Assembly: GCF_000813145.1 (NCBI RefSeq)
Contig: NZ_BAZF01000005.1
Coordinates: 124,001 to 188,000 of the forward strand
Reading direction: 5' to 3'
From: Geobacter sp. OR-1
Lineage (GTDB): Bacteria > Desulfobacterota > Desulfuromonadia > Geobacterales > DSM-12255
DNA: 64,000 nucleotides
In this document: one piece after another, positions 45,589 through 54,946 of the stretch
How the letters are laid out: each line of letters starts with the position of its first letter
Numbering within the stretch: position 1 is the stretch's first letter
Made by a program: the position numbers and the translations under genes
The notes under the pieces: model-generated
Database searches by the model: none
What the model was told of the DNA's origin: nothing
What the model saw: the letters and a program-made list of their open reading frames with translations, nothing else

Positions 45589-47022
45589 TCACAGATACGG
45601 GGAGAACAGCTTAGCAATGCAATCTCTTATTTTTTCAAACATTGGTCGTCCGTCGACAGCGTCTAGCGTCTCTTCCCGTGAAATGGATACGGCATTGGCG
45701 AAATGGGAAGCCAGTGTTGCCGCCAGTTCCGTATCATAAACTTCCAGATTCAACTCAAAATTCAGCCGCAGGCTTCGGGGATCGAGATTTGCCGATCCGA
45801 TCAGTGCCCAGATGTCGTCTACCAGAAACAGTTTAGTGTGAACGAAAGGGGGGGGCTGGTAATACACCTTCACCCCGTGCTGAAGTATCTCCCACAAATA
45901 GGCTCGGCTTGCCCAATGAACAAATGGGAGATTATTTATTTCCGGCAACACCAGAGTTACTTCTACCCCCCGCATCGCAGCGGTCACGAGCGAAGAGATC
46001 AACGCCCGGTCGGGTATGAAATACGGCGTCATGATCCGCACGCTTTTCCTGGCGCATGACACCCCCCCCATGATAAGCCAGTGGAGTTTACGGAATTCCT
46101 TGTCCGGGCCGTCGCTTACCGACCGAACCAGAGCTGCACCCTTTGCTTCAAGACGCGGGAAAAAATCCGGGGCACTTACCAACTCTTTTGCCACAAAATA
46201 CCAGTCTTCGAGAAATACCCGCTGCAGATATGCCACGATTGGACCTTCCACCATAAAGTGCATGTCAGCCACCGGCAAGTTGCATTCAGGGATCTCGACC
46301 ATGTGCCGCCCACCGATATTCATACCGCCGGTAAATGCTACGGCCCCGTCCACTACAAGGATCTTTCGGTGGGTTCGAAGATTTACATAACCTCCGTATC
46401 TCAGAGGGAGGAACCGTCCCAACTTGACCTTGGTACCTTTAAATAAACCACGGACAAGGGGTCTGGAATATTTTTCTCCAAGGCTGTCCACAATCAACCG
46501 TACATCCACTCCCCTTGAAGCGGCTTGAATAAGTGCGTCAACAAAAGTTCTCCCGACCCGGTCAGCGTCGAAAATGTAGGTTGATATATGGACTGACCGT
46601 TGGGAACCGCGTATTGCCTCCAGCATTTCCGGATAGGCGGCATCGCCATTGACAAGAGGGGTCAGGCGGTTCCCTTCAATCAGAGGTGCAATAACAACCC
46701 GGTCGGCAAGGATCATCAGTTCGTTAAGATGGATGGCGTTTTCAGGCAGAGAAAATGCCCTGGGGATTTCCGGGGTGCTGGCAAATCGGTCCCAACCAGC
46801 AACCCGGCGTCCGCTCTCCAACCACTGCCTTGCCCTCCTGTGGATCCGGTTAACTCCCATCGCCCAGTATAAAACCGGGCCTGCAAAGGGGAGAGTCAGG
46901 CATACCACTATCCACCCCAAAGCGGAACGGGGGTCACGCTTGAACAGAAGCGCGTGGCCTCCGCCTACGAGTGACAGTATAGTTGCAGCCCCAATCAAAA
47001 TGGTCCAGAAGAGATGATCCAT
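45589..47022 (-). CDS. cls: Cardiolipin synthase (phospholipase D superfamily)
   Basis: A 477-residue membrane enzyme that joins two phosphatidylglycerols to cardiolipin. Two N-terminal hydrophobic helices (about 3-22 and 33-55, with WIVVCLTLPFAGPVLYWAMG) anchor it. Both HKD motifs are intact: HRKILVVDGAVAFTGGMNIG and HTKLFLVDDIWALIGSANLD. The C terminus LNFELNLEVYDTELA is typical of bacterial Cls. It converges with the epimerase-like gene and diverges from htpX. Confidence 0.94.
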   Translation of the reverse strand: MDHLFWTILIGAATILSLVGGGHALLFKRDPRSALGWIVVCLTLPFAGPVLYWAMGVNRIHRRARQWLESGRRVAGWDRFASTPEIPRAFSLPENAIHLNELMILADRVVIAPLIEGNRLTPLVNGDAAYPEMLEAIRGSQRSVHISTYIFDADRVGRTFVDALIQAASRGVDVRLIVDSLGEKYSRPLVRGLFKGTKVKLGRFLPLRYGGYVNLRTHRKILVVDGAVAFTGGMNIGGRHMVEIPECNLPVADMHFMVEGPIVAYLQRVFLEDWYFVAKELVSAPDFFPRLEAKGAALVRSVSDGPDKEFRKLHWLIMGGVSCARKSVRIMTPYFIPDRALISSLVTAAMRGVEVTLVLPEINNLPFVHWASRAYLWEILQHGVKVYYQPPPFVHTKLFLVDDIWALIGSANLDPRSLRLNFELNLEVYDTELAATLASHFANAVSISREETLDAVDGRPMFEKIRDCIAKLFSPYL

Positions 47023-47160
47023 AGCACCTGTATTTGGCCGGGCACGGCCTTCACAACCCGCATTTTTCTCTGTTTAGCTTAATTCGGCGCCGTGTTCTGT
47101 CAAGCGGAGAATCTCTGATCCAAGCAGTCCTGCAGACTTTATTACCTATTACTTCCACTC

Positions 47161-47189
47161 TTGATGTTTTACATGGGTGTGACTATACT
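47161..47189 (+). promoter_or_regulatory. Sigma-70 promoter of htpX
   Basis: TTGATG and TATACT are separated by 17 nt, ending 53 bp upstream of the htpX ATG. Confidence 0.65.
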
Positions 47190-47242
47190 TGACTTGAAGC
47201 TAGAAACGGCCACAACCCTTTGATTTAGCGGGGATATAATTT

Positions 47243-48091
47243 ATGAACACGCTCAGGACAACTTTTCTCATGGCCCTGATGACCACGCTTCTTGTCATTG
47301 CTGGTGGAGCTATCGGCGGCAGACATGGCATGGCTTTCGCTTTGGTGATGGCTGCAGTCATGAATTTTGTAAGCTACTGGTTTTCAGACAAAATAGTTTT
47401 GGCAATGTACGGCGCGCGCCAGGTCGACGAAACGGAAGCGCCAGAACTGGTAGGAATGATCAGGCAGCTTTCCAGCCAGGCCGGAATGCCGATGCCGCAG
47501 GTGTATTGCATTGACTCCCCCACGCCCAACGCGTTTGCCACTGGTCGCAACCCGGAACATGCGGCAGTCGCAGCCACTACCGGGATCTTGAGGATTTTGA
47601 CACGGGAAGAACTCATGGGGGTGATGGCACACGAACTGTCTCATGTGAGGCACCGCGACATACTCATCCAGAGCATTGCGGCAACCATTGCCGGAGCGAT
47701 CACCTATCTGGCCAACATGGCGCAATGGGCTGCCATCTTCGGTGGCGGCCGCGATCAAGATGAAGAGGGGGGCGGATTCAGCATGCTCCTGATGGCAATC
47801 CTGGCCCCAATAGCAGCAATGCTCATACAGATGGCGATCTCCCGCTCCAGAGAATATGAAGCTGACCGCGGCGGCGCCGAGCTCGCCCACAACCCGCTTT
47901 ACCTGGCCGGTGCCCTTAGAAAGCTGCATATGGCTAACCAGCAGATTCCTATGGACGCCAATCCGGCGTCGGCCCACATGTTCATCGTTAATCCGCTAAC
48001 AGGCGGAGGAGTGATGTCGCTCTTTTCAACCCATCCTCCGATCGAAGAGCGGGTGAGAAGGCTTGAAGCGATGGTCTACGGCCAGAGGTAA
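47243..48091 (+). CDS. htpX: HtpX membrane zinc metalloprotease
   Basis: A 282-residue inner-membrane M48 protease for misfolded membrane proteins. Two N-terminal helices (about 7-45) precede the catalytic part; HEXXH is in [15 protein letters not shown], with the third zinc ligand Glu in [14 protein letters not shown]. Two more hydrophobic helices lie between these motifs ([37 protein letters not shown]). C-terminal [22 protein letters not shown] is diagnostic. It leads an operon with a small membrane protein and an NlpC/P60 hydrolase. Confidence 0.96.
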   Translation: MNTLRTTFLMALMTTLLVIAGGAIGGRHGMAFALVMAAVMNFVSYWFSDKIVLAMYGARQVDETEAPELVGMIRQLSSQAGMPMPQVYCIDSPTPNAFATGRNPEHAAVAATTGILRILTREELMGVMAHELSHVRHRDILIQSIAATIAGAITYLANMAQWAAIFGGGRDQDEEGGGFSMLLMAILAPIAAMLIQMAISRSREYEADRGGAELAHNPLYLAGALRKLHMANQQIPMDANPASAHMFIVNPLTGGGVMSLFSTHPPIEERVRRLEAMVYGQR

Positions 48092-48164
48092 CAAACAGGT
48101 CCTTTGTCACGGCGCAGAGTTTATTACTGCGCCATTTTTTTGCCCAGCTACCAATGGAGACAAC

Positions 48165-48497
48165 ATGCCATTTGTTCTGAAACTCCTGCTCACTAACATG
48201 GTAATTCTCGGCTGCGTTCAACTGGGCAAGAAATTTCCCTCTCTGGCCGGATTGATAGCGACAATGCCGCTTACGACTCTGGCAGTTCTGTTGTGGCTCC
48301 ATTCCGAAAACCCTACTGACAACAATCTCCTGACAGACTATACCTGTGGGGTCTTTTGGGGGATTATCCCGACTGCACTCTTCTTCGGTTCTGCCCTGCT
48401 GCTGCTGAAAAGAGGTATGCCCCTGCACCTGACCCTCTCCCTGTCTTTCGGGGCCTGGCTTTCTGCCGCCGCCTTGCACCAGTGGTTGTTAAAATGA
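48165..48497 (+). CDS. Small GlpM/DUF3147-like membrane protein
   Basis: A 110-residue protein with about four hydrophobic helices, resembling the GlpM/DUF3147 family (FPSLAGLIATMPLTTLAVLLWL). The ATG at 48165 has GGAG 6 nt upstream. The stop overlaps the next start (ATGA), indicating coupling to the NlpC/P60 gene. Function unknown. Confidence 0.75.
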   Translation: MPFVLKLLLTNMVILGCVQLGKKFPSLAGLIATMPLTTLAVLLWLHSENPTDNNLLTDYTCGVFWGIIPTALFFGSALLLLKRGMPLHLTLSLSFGAWLSAAALHQWLLK

Positions 48498-49396
48498 TGA
48501 GATTATTCGCTCAGATATTGTTTCTGCTGCTGATCCCGATAGCTTTATCGGCCAAGGAACCGTCATATCGATATGCCGTAGCCGTAACCCCCACCCCGGT
48601 GCTCAACTCCCCTGAATTTGCCGTTATCTTCGGCGGAGTACCCGGGAATCATATCAAGACCGACAGTTGCGGCCAAATGAGAGAGCTGGAATTCATAGCT
48701 CTCCCAGGAACAGTGTTCGAGATCAAGGATCAAATCGTTAACAATGCGTTCACATTCTACCGGGTGACAACAATCGATTACCCCTCGCCACCCCCGCAAG
48801 GACTGTTCATTGACAACCGTTTCGTCCGCACCAGCGAGGTCAGGCCCTCTTCGCGACGCTCGATACTGCCGCCAAAAGAACAGATTATCAAACAGCTGCG
48901 TGATGCAGCAGGAACTCCATACGTCTGGGGAGGCAACGTCAGGTCAGGCATTCCGGAGATTCGTGAGTATTACCAACTGAAATCTACTGAGTACCGAACG
49001 GGCAAGGACCAGTTGGCGGGACTCGACTGCTCAGGCCTGCTTTACGAAGCATCTGGAGGATCAACTCCCCGCAACACGAGCGAGCTGGTGCATTATGGTA
49101 AGGGAGTTGAGATTGACGGACTCGGGCCAGAGATGTTGGCGCAAATACTCAGACCGCTGGACCTGGTCGTCTGGCCGGGGCATGTTTTGATTGTCCTGGA
49201 CAATGGGGAGATCATAGAGAGCCGGCTTAATTGCGACGGGCGGAAAAGTGGCGTAGTCATAAGGCCTTTAATGGACCGGCTCTCGGAAATAATGCGCGGG
49301 AGAAAGCCTTCAAATAATATTGTCTCCGGAAAGACTGGCAATAAGACATTTCTTGTCCGAAGATGGCATAATATCGGGTCGATGCAGAGCAAATGA
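48494..49396 (+). CDS. Secreted NlpC/P60 family peptidase
   Basis: A 300-residue exported protein with a signal peptide (residues 1-19, ending ALSAKE). An SH3-like region covers about 25-125 (LPGTVFEIKDQ, FYRVTTIDYP). The NlpC/P60 domain (about 135-270) contains the catalytic Cys in LAGLDCSGLLYEA, the His in VVWPGHVLIVLDNGEIIES and an AAGTPYVWGG opening. Enzymes of this family cleave peptidoglycan stem peptides. The start overlaps the upstream membrane-protein gene by ATGA, and it converges on a HEAT-like gene 3 bp away. Confidence 0.85.
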   Translation: MMRLFAQILFLLLIPIALSAKEPSYRYAVAVTPTPVLNSPEFAVIFGGVPGNHIKTDSCGQMRELEFIALPGTVFEIKDQIVNNAFTFYRVTTIDYPSPPPQGLFIDNRFVRTSEVRPSSRRSILPPKEQIIKQLRDAAGTPYVWGGNVRSGIPEIREYYQLKSTEYRTGKDQLAGLDCSGLLYEASGGSTPRNTSELVHYGKGVEIDGLGPEMLAQILRPLDLVVWPGHVLIVLDNGEIIESRLNCDGRKSGVVIRPLMDRLSEIMRGRKPSNNIVSGKTGNKTFLVRRWHNIGSMQSK

Positions 49397-49399
49397 AGG

Positions 49400-50206
49400 T
49401 TAGCGCCTCCGATCACCTCTACGTTCGAGTTCTGAAAGGACTTCGCGTCTCTGCATCTGGCTAAGCCGCTGAGAGTTATAAATATTACGTACTTCAGAGG
49501 TCTTGAAAGTGTGCAGCCAATTAGTAAACCAGACCAGCGGTGTCCTTGGATTGGTTAGTATTGCCAGTCTCAGATTCGGCATGTTTTTCCAGCGAGGGTG
49601 TCGCGCTATCAGTGAAATGCTTTCAGCAGTCGAAACCGAACTTCTGAGAAACTTAAATACCGCTCCTTCCTTCAATCGTGGGTTATCCAAACAGGCTGAC
49701 AGCACACGCGGATCGGCTTCCATCAGGAGTTGCTCTACAACGGCAGCAGTAGCCCTATGGGCAAGAGTGATCTTGTTACCAAGCGGGGTTACTGGCAGGC
49801 GCTGAATAATTGACCTTTCTGCCGCTATTTTCTGATCATGGGTGATTCCCGGCAATGTACACAGGGTAACAAGGTCGAACAGGTAAAGATGAGGGAATAT
49901 CTCGGAAAGTTGAGATGCCGGGGTAGCGGGGTGATGGGCGATTGCCATTTTTACTGCATGGCTTTCCTTGGCAATTTTGGTATTGCCGATTGACCGCAAA
50001 ACATCTTCATGAAGGTCCCGCCTTCCCAATAATGCCAGTAAATGCGCTTCCTGGAGAAGAGGGTTTCGAAGGGCTGTCTTAACAACATCTGCTACTGGAT
50101 CCTGCAAAACGGAAAAAAGCTGGTCAGAGCCTGCGGTTATGGCTTCATTCAGACGTTTTACAACGTCTTGGTCCAACCTCTCTGACCCCTTCTTTTCACT
50201 AGACAT
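49400..50206 (-). CDS. HEAT-like alpha-helical repeat protein
   Basis: A 268-residue soluble protein made of short helical repeats, with motifs such as VVKTALRNPLLQEAHLLALLG, VKMAIAHHPATPASQLSEIF and VLSACLDNPRLKEGAVFKFL recurring about every 40 residues. This pattern (helix-N/H-P-helix) is typical of HEAT/leucine-rich variant repeats used as protein-binding surfaces. No catalytic motif. The ATG at 50206 is preferred because AGGTGA lies 9 nt upstream. Confidence 0.7.
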   Translation of the reverse strand: MSSEKKGSERLDQDVVKRLNEAITAGSDQLFSVLQDPVADVVKTALRNPLLQEAHLLALLGRRDLHEDVLRSIGNTKIAKESHAVKMAIAHHPATPASQLSEIFPHLYLFDLVTLCTLPGITHDQKIAAERSIIQRLPVTPLGNKITLAHRATAAVVEQLLMEADPRVLSACLDNPRLKEGAVFKFLRSSVSTAESISLIARHPRWKNMPNLRLAILTNPRTPLVWFTNWLHTFKTSEVRNIYNSQRLSQMQRREVLSELERRGDRRR

Positions 50207-50338
50207 TTTAACCATTCACCTGGACGCAGCCATATATAATTAATAATATTCTCGCAGCTGCAACCATAAGCAATAAGTTCTAGGCCGGATCCTTACCGCA
50301 TAAGCTTCTTGCTCCGAAATGAAGCAGCCCATCCGTTC

Positions 50339-50542
50339 TTACATATCATTATGCCCGGCTCCTTCTTCAAGACCCTGATGTTGCCAAAACTCTTCTGAGA
50401 GCTGACTCTTGCTGCTGCACACGCAGGAACCGTTCCAAAGGAGCCCGGCCTCTGCAAGATGCCCCTCGATCATTTCCAGCAAACTTCTATATTGCCGTGC
50501 CCTTCGGTATTCCTCAAGATAAATGACTTTTGCTCTATCCAT
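50339..50542 (-). CDS. Small protein of unknown function
   Basis: A 67-residue frame with GGGGG a few bases upstream of the ATG. The N-terminal half (AKVIYLEEYRRARQYRSLLEMI) looks like an amphipathic helix; a CVC pair lies in the middle. I recognise no family. It is plausible as a gene because of the ribosome site and helix content, but unproven. Confidence 0.45.
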   Translation of the reverse strand: MDRAKVIYLEEYRRARQYRSLLEMIEGHLAEAGLLWNGSCVCSSKSQLSEEFWQHQGLEEGAGHNDM

Positions 50543-50647
50543 AAGTCCCCCTGACCGCGAACGACAGAATATCTTCGATTACCGTCAAGGAGACATATCG
50601 ACATGTGATGTTAAATCTTTACATATTTGGAAGGTTGATCCGGTGTG

Positions 50648-50677
50648 CAAAAAAAGGAGGGCAGTTAAACCCTCCTT
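50648..50677 (-). terminator. Intrinsic terminator of the LTXXQ-repeat gene
   Basis: The perfect 8-bp stem AAGGAGGG / CCCTCCTT is followed by a T run in the minus direction (A run at 50649-50655). Confidence 0.8.
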
Positions 50678-50708
50678 CTTATCCAAGGAACGATGAAATC
50701 TCGATATT

Positions 50709-51464
50709 TTATTTGGCCGGACTTTGAGCTGGCACTTTTGACTTCTTCAGAGAACGACGTTCGGATATCTTTATTCTAATATCTTCATACTTCTTTTGTT
50801 GTTCCGGGGTTAAAATCGGTTTGACCTTTTCAAAGGTCGCATCGTTCAACTCGCGCAACTTTTCCCTTCGTTGATCCCGATTGAGTGTGTCATTCCCCGG
50901 CATCTTCTCCAACTGGGCAAATTCATCCTGTAATATCGGTTTAATTTTCGCCTGCTGTTCAGTGGAAAGGCCAAGGTCTTGCGTCATTCGGGCAAGTCGG
51001 CTATCAGGGTCATTATCCGTCATTTTAGGGCGTGCCTTGGTATCCCGTTGTTTGGAGCGATTTTCCTGAATTACCTGCTTGGCCATCTGGTGTTTCTTTT
51101 GCTGATCGGCTGAAAGGATCGGCTTGATCTTTTCGTATGTAGCTTCATTCAATTGCTGTAATTTAGCGCGCCGTTCTTCCCGAGTGTAATTGTCATCTCC
51201 TCTCAGAGCGTCAAGCTGTACACCCTCTTCTTCCAGAATCGGCCTGATTTTATTCTGTTGCTCTTTTGTCAAACCAAGGTTTCTCGTCATCAGGTTCAGA
51301 CGCTTTTCGGGCATGTCCTGACTCATCCCAACCCGGCCTTTTACTCCCGGGCTTCGGCTCTCAACTCCCTGCGCTTCGGCGGTCTGGACGATAACGCTTT
51401 GCATGCACAATGCGAGCGCGGCTAATCCTGCCACTGCCACAATAATTTTTTTGGAATGAGCCAT
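50709..51464 (-). CDS. Secreted protein with duplicated Spy/LTXXQ-like repeat
   Basis: A 251-residue exported protein with a signal peptide ending near TAEAQG. The mature chain consists of two homologous units, about residues 54-135 and 155-240. Each reads RLxxMTxxLGL(T/S)xEQQxKIxPIL, followed by RxxRRxKLxxLNxATxEKxKPIL and a QQKK ending. LTKEQ and LSTEQ match the LTXXQ motif of Spy/CpxP/ZraP proteins, so a periplasmic chaperone-like or stress role is likely. It is strongly charged and helical. Monocistronic, with its own terminator. Confidence 0.72.
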   Translation of the reverse strand: MAHSKKIIVAVAGLAALALCMQSVIVQTAEAQGVESRSPGVKGRVGMSQDMPEKRLNLMTRNLGLTKEQQNKIRPILEEEGVQLDALRGDDNYTREERRAKLQQLNEATYEKIKPILSADQQKKHQMAKQVIQENRSKQRDTKARPKMTDNDPDSRLARMTQDLGLSTEQQAKIKPILQDEFAQLEKMPGNDTLNRDQRREKLRELNDATFEKVKPILTPEQQKKYEDIRIKISERRSLKKSKVPAQSPAK

Positions 51465-51589
51465 ATGTGATCTCCTTTAATTATTTTACGTTTTATTTTA
51501 CCATCAAACTCGGAACTTAATACTCTCATACGCAAAATTTCCAATAATCAATAGCTGGCGCCTGCACTTGAGCTTATCTTATAAACTAA

Positions 51590-51765
51590 GAATGGTGGGG
51601 GAATTTCTTAACAGGAAGCTATGAAAGGCAGCGACGCGGATATATCGGAATGTTTCATAAGCAGGTGACCACAGGAAGCTGCAAAAAAACACCCTAGTGA
51701 CTAGGAGGGCAAGTCCACTAGGGCTTAATGAGAGCCCGAAGGCTCTCGCAATTATTTTATTCTTT
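51590..51765 (+). ncRNA. Candidate structured non-coding RNA in a 475-bp gene-free region
   Basis: The gap 51465-51939 has no convincing gene. Within it TATGAAA (51630 region) can pair with TTTCATA downstream. CCCTAGTG (51692-51699) pairs perfectly with CACTAGGG (51716-51723). GAGAGCC-CGAA-GGCTCTC (51730-51747) is a tetraloop hairpin followed by an A/T-rich tail with TTTTATTCTTTT, like a terminator. No gene upstream on the plus strand needs this terminator, which suggests a short independent transcript. No known riboswitch or 6S/tmRNA core was recognised, and no clear promoter was found. The rest of the gap is AT-rich spacer. Confidence 0.35.
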
Positions 51766-51939
51766 TAATATATTATACCCACTAACCGGTTCTTATGCAA
51801 GGAACTGAATAAATCGGTAATGGCAGGGGAAGACTCCATACTAATCAATAATTCAGAGGATATTCCACTCGTGGTCATAGTTTGCCTGTTGGTTCAGACT
51901 ATGATATATAGGACAAAATAGATTATAGGAGTAATGACA

Positions 51940-52149
51940 ATGGGCCTCTCTCTTTCGGAGCAACAGTTGCTTACCGACTTCCGCCAACTCTCCCCAGATC
52001 AGCAGAATGAATTACTTATGCTGCTTGCAGGTCTTAAACGAAAAGAAGGCAGTGATTACCCCGATGTAGCACCCGCAAACCAGTGTGCTCTGAAAAATGA
52101 ACCTGAGAAACATCCGGAACAAGACAGTGACCAGATATTCACGGAATAG
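51940..52149 (+). CDS. Small soluble protein overlapping the transglutaminase-like gene
   Basis: A 69-residue frame. LSEQQLLTDFRQLSPDQQNELLMLLAGLKRK is a strong amphipathic helix pair; the rest is polar. ATG 51940 is preferred over 51934 because AGGAG is then 9 nt upstream. It overlaps the following gene by 53 bp in another frame, so they may be translationally coupled. No family recognised. Confidence 0.5.
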   Translation: MGLSLSEQQLLTDFRQLSPDQQNELLMLLAGLKRKEGSDYPDVAPANQCALKNEPEKHPEQDSDQIFTE

Positions 52150-53584
52150 CCTATCAACCATCCTCACCTTATTAGTCTGTTGCCTGTTCCTGTTGCCACT
52201 CTCAGCTTCTTATGCCGCATTGCCTCCGCTGTCATCTCCGCCACTGGGAGACCGCTGGTTCAGCATATCGATGAATGGCGATAAAGTCGGTTTTGTTCAC
52301 TTAAATGTCGCCAAGACAGCGGAAGGTTTTACGATAACCAGCGAGGGGAGTGCAAAAATGCTTGTCCTCGGGTTCTCCCGAGAAGCTTCTGCCCACGAAC
52401 GGTATTACCTGAACCGTGACCTGACGCTCAAATCGTTCGAGGTCGAACAGATAATCGACAAAAGCCCTTTAAATCTTAGTGGCACGGTTTCCGGCCGCAG
52501 TATAAAGGTAACAACGTTTACAAAAGGAGGCAAAAATGAAAAGACCCTCAAGGCAAAGGGCGCAGTTTATCCTCCTCCCGTTCTGAACCTCTATCCGCTG
52601 CTCAAAGGTTTTGCCCCAGGCAGGAAATACTCTCTCCAAGTGCTTGATGTCGAAACGGTTAAACTCAAAGATGTTGTAATAAATGGGGTAGCAGTTGAAA
52701 AGCGTAACGGCATGGACACCCTTCACATGCAGAATGATCTTTATACCTTTGTGGATAACGACATCTGGGTTGACTCTTACGGAAATACCATCGAGGAATC
52801 TGTTCGAGACGGCCTGATAATAACAAGATCAGAAAACCCAGACATAGCGGTAAATTTACTTTTTGAGGATGTAGTTGCCAAAAAAGATCTTGTTCTGGAT
52901 TTCAGCCTGGTCAGGATTGACCATGAGCTCCCAACCCCGGAAAAGCTCCGCAAGCTAGTCTTGGATATTTCCGGCTATCCGCTCGACTATCCACTGCCGC
53001 AAGGACCCGGGCAGACTGCTGCCAGGCAGAATGCAAACCTACTCAGAATTTCGCTAGCCACCCCACTCCGTCAAGCCGGAGGCCAGCTCGAACCAGCCGA
53101 CAAAATGCGCTATTTAAAGGCAACACCACGAGTAAATTCAGACCATCCCCAAATAATATCCATGATGCAGAAAATCATTGCAGGCAGCTCATCAAGCGAG
53201 CAGTCAGTTGCCATGATTGCCAGATGGGTTGCCGATTTTCTCGAAGACACGGTTACTGACACAAATTCGGCATTTGAGGCCATGGAGATACGCAAGGGGA
53301 ACTGCCAAACCCACACCCGGCTTTATGCCGCCCTGGCAAGGGCTGCCGAAATCCCGACCCGAACGGTTTCAGGACTCGTATACGTCAAAGGAAAAGGTTT
53401 TCTTTATCACAGTTGGGCCGAAAGTTATGTGGACGGGTGGCTTGCCGTTGATCCCACCTTTGGGCAAATCCCGGCAGATGTAACCCACATAAGACTGGTC
53501 GAAGGAGATGAGCCCGAAGAAATTGCTCCGTTGGCAGGAATTATCGGAAAAATCAAGGCGCGCGTAATTGACCTTGCCGATTAG
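52097..53584 (+). CDS. Exported transglutaminase-like protein
   Basis: A 495-residue protein with an N-terminal signal peptide or anchor (about residues 19-41, ending SASYAAL). Residues about 45-320 form a beta-rich region of unknown type (GDRWFSISMNGDKVGFVHLNV). The C-terminal domain has the transglutaminase/protease triad: Cys403 in KGNCQTHTRLYAALARAA, His in LYHSWAESYV and Asp in WLAVDPTFGQ. Such domains in bacteria are often peptidases or cross-linking enzymes acting in the envelope. The ATG at 52097 lies inside the preceding small gene, with a weak ribosome site. Confidence 0.85.
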   Translation: MNLRNIRNKTVTRYSRNSLSTILTLLVCCLFLLPLSASYAALPPLSSPPLGDRWFSISMNGDKVGFVHLNVAKTAEGFTITSEGSAKMLVLGFSREASAHERYYLNRDLTLKSFEVEQIIDKSPLNLSGTVSGRSIKVTTFTKGGKNEKTLKAKGAVYPPPVLNLYPLLKGFAPGRKYSLQVLDVETVKLKDVVINGVAVEKRNGMDTLHMQNDLYTFVDNDIWVDSYGNTIEESVRDGLIITRSENPDIAVNLLFEDVVAKKDLVLDFSLVRIDHELPTPEKLRKLVLDISGYPLDYPLPQGPGQTAARQNANLLRISLATPLRQAGGQLEPADKMRYLKATPRVNSDHPQIISMMQKIIAGSSSSEQSVAMIARWVADFLEDTVTDTNSAFEAMEIRKGNCQTHTRLYAALARAAEIPTRTVSGLVYVKGKGFLYHSWAESYVDGWLAVDPTFGQIPADVTHIRLVEGDEPEEIAPLAGIIGKIKARVIDLAD

Positions 53585-53652
53585 CAGGAAACTGGCTATT
53601 TGCCTAACAAGAGCATTTGGCATATGCAGATAAATAATTGAGGAGTCCTTGA

Positions 53653-54843
53653 ATGAACAAACCAATAGAAATCAAGCCAGGAGTTCACTGGATCGGTTCC
53701 ATCGATCCGGATCTACGTGTTTTCGACGACCTGTTCCCTACCGAACGGGGAACGACATACAACTCGTACCTGATTAAGGGGAGTGAAAAGGTCGCCATAA
53801 TTGATACCGTAAAAGAAAAGCGCGCCGAAGAATTTCTGGAAAAAGTCAAATCCCTGGTGGACCCGGCAAAGGTCGACTACATCATTATCAACCATACCGA
53901 ACCGGACCATTCCGGCTCCATCGCATTTTTACTGGGGCATTGTCCAAACGCCACCGTGATATCCACTCAAGCAGCCAGAACCTTTCTCAGTAACCTGATA
54001 CATAGAGATTTCCCCTCCCGGGTCGTAAAGGATGGAGAAACTGTTGACCTGGGGGATCGGACCCTTCGATTCGTAATTGCTCCGTATCTGCACTGGCCTG
54101 ACACCATGTTTACCCTGCTGGAACAGGACGAAATGCTGTTCACCTGCGATGCCTTTGGAGCCCACTATTGCACCAACAGCATCTACAATGACGAAGTGCA
54201 GGATTACTCCACAGACATGCACTTCTACTTCGATTGCCTTATCCGGCCATTCAAAGACAAGGTCATCTCAGCGATCAACAAGATTTCCGGGGAAAAAATC
54301 GGCATGATCTGTCCGAGCCACGGTCCGATAATAAGAAAAGATCCTGCCCGGTACCTGGCTTTTTATCAGGAATGGGCAAAACCGGTTATAGGCCCCAGAA
54401 AAGTTGCCATATTCTATCTTTCTCCTCACGGAAATACGGGAATAATGGCCAATGCAGTAGCTAAGGGAGCATCCCAGGAAGGGCTGGAGGTTGACTGCCA
54501 CCACATTACACAACTTTCCGCTAATGAGATAAGAGACCATATGGAAGAAGCCGATGCCATGATCTTCGGAACCCCAACCATAAACCGCGACATCCCCAAA
54601 CCGATGTGGGATGTCCTCTCATATCTGTCAACGGTCAAGCTGAAAGGTAACATAGGCGGGGCATTCGGAAGCTATGGATGGAGCGGGGAAGCGTGTAAAA
54701 TGGTTGAGGATCGCCTAAAAGGACTCAACTTCAAGCTGCCGGCCCAGTTCGTCAGATCACCTTTCACCCCACGTCCGGAAATACTTCAACAGTGTGAAGC
54801 CTTGGGGAAAACAATAGCCGATGAAATCCTTACAACTGTCTGA
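53653..54843 (+). CDS. A-type flavoprotein (FprA-like flavodiiron O2/NO reductase)
   Basis: A 396-residue cytosolic enzyme that detoxifies O2 and/or NO in anaerobes. The metallo-beta-lactamase part (1-250) shows the diiron ligands in NHTEPDHSGS (HxExDH), CDAFGAHYC and CPSHGP. The flavodoxin part (about 255-396) begins KVAIFYLSPHGNTGIMA with FMN-binding TxHGNT-type residues and has AFGSYGWSGEACK. Length matches the two-domain class A proteins, which take electrons from rubredoxin. AGGAG lies 8 nt upstream. Own terminator. Confidence 0.94.
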   Translation: MNKPIEIKPGVHWIGSIDPDLRVFDDLFPTERGTTYNSYLIKGSEKVAIIDTVKEKRAEEFLEKVKSLVDPAKVDYIIINHTEPDHSGSIAFLLGHCPNATVISTQAARTFLSNLIHRDFPSRVVKDGETVDLGDRTLRFVIAPYLHWPDTMFTLLEQDEMLFTCDAFGAHYCTNSIYNDEVQDYSTDMHFYFDCLIRPFKDKVISAINKISGEKIGMICPSHGPIIRKDPARYLAFYQEWAKPVIGPRKVAIFYLSPHGNTGIMANAVAKGASQEGLEVDCHHITQLSANEIRDHMEEADAMIFGTPTINRDIPKPMWDVLSYLSTVKLKGNIGGAFGSYGWSGEACKMVEDRLKGLNFKLPAQFVRSPFTPRPEILQQCEALGKTIADEILTTV

Positions 54844-54869
54844 TTAATATCGCTCTATCATTAATCATC

Positions 54870-54906
54870 AACGCGGAATAACTTAATTATTCCGCGTTAT
54901 TCTTTT
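54870..54906 (+). terminator. Intrinsic terminator of the flavodiiron gene
   Basis: A perfect 12-bp stem AACGCGGAATAA / TTATTCCGCGTT with a 5-nt loop, followed by ATTCTTTT. Confidence 0.85.
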
Positions 54907-54946
54907 CTGTCTTTCCCCTCATGGGATTTTCGGGCATTATGTTTTC

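Noticed and set aside
48356-48493. Upstream extension of the NlpC/P60 gene
   Set aside because: It would overlap the DUF3147-like gene; the ATGA junction at 48494 with a signal peptide is a better start.
51590-51765. c-di-GMP (GEMM) riboswitch
   Set aside because: The GGCAAACC and GACGCAAAGC core sequences are absent.
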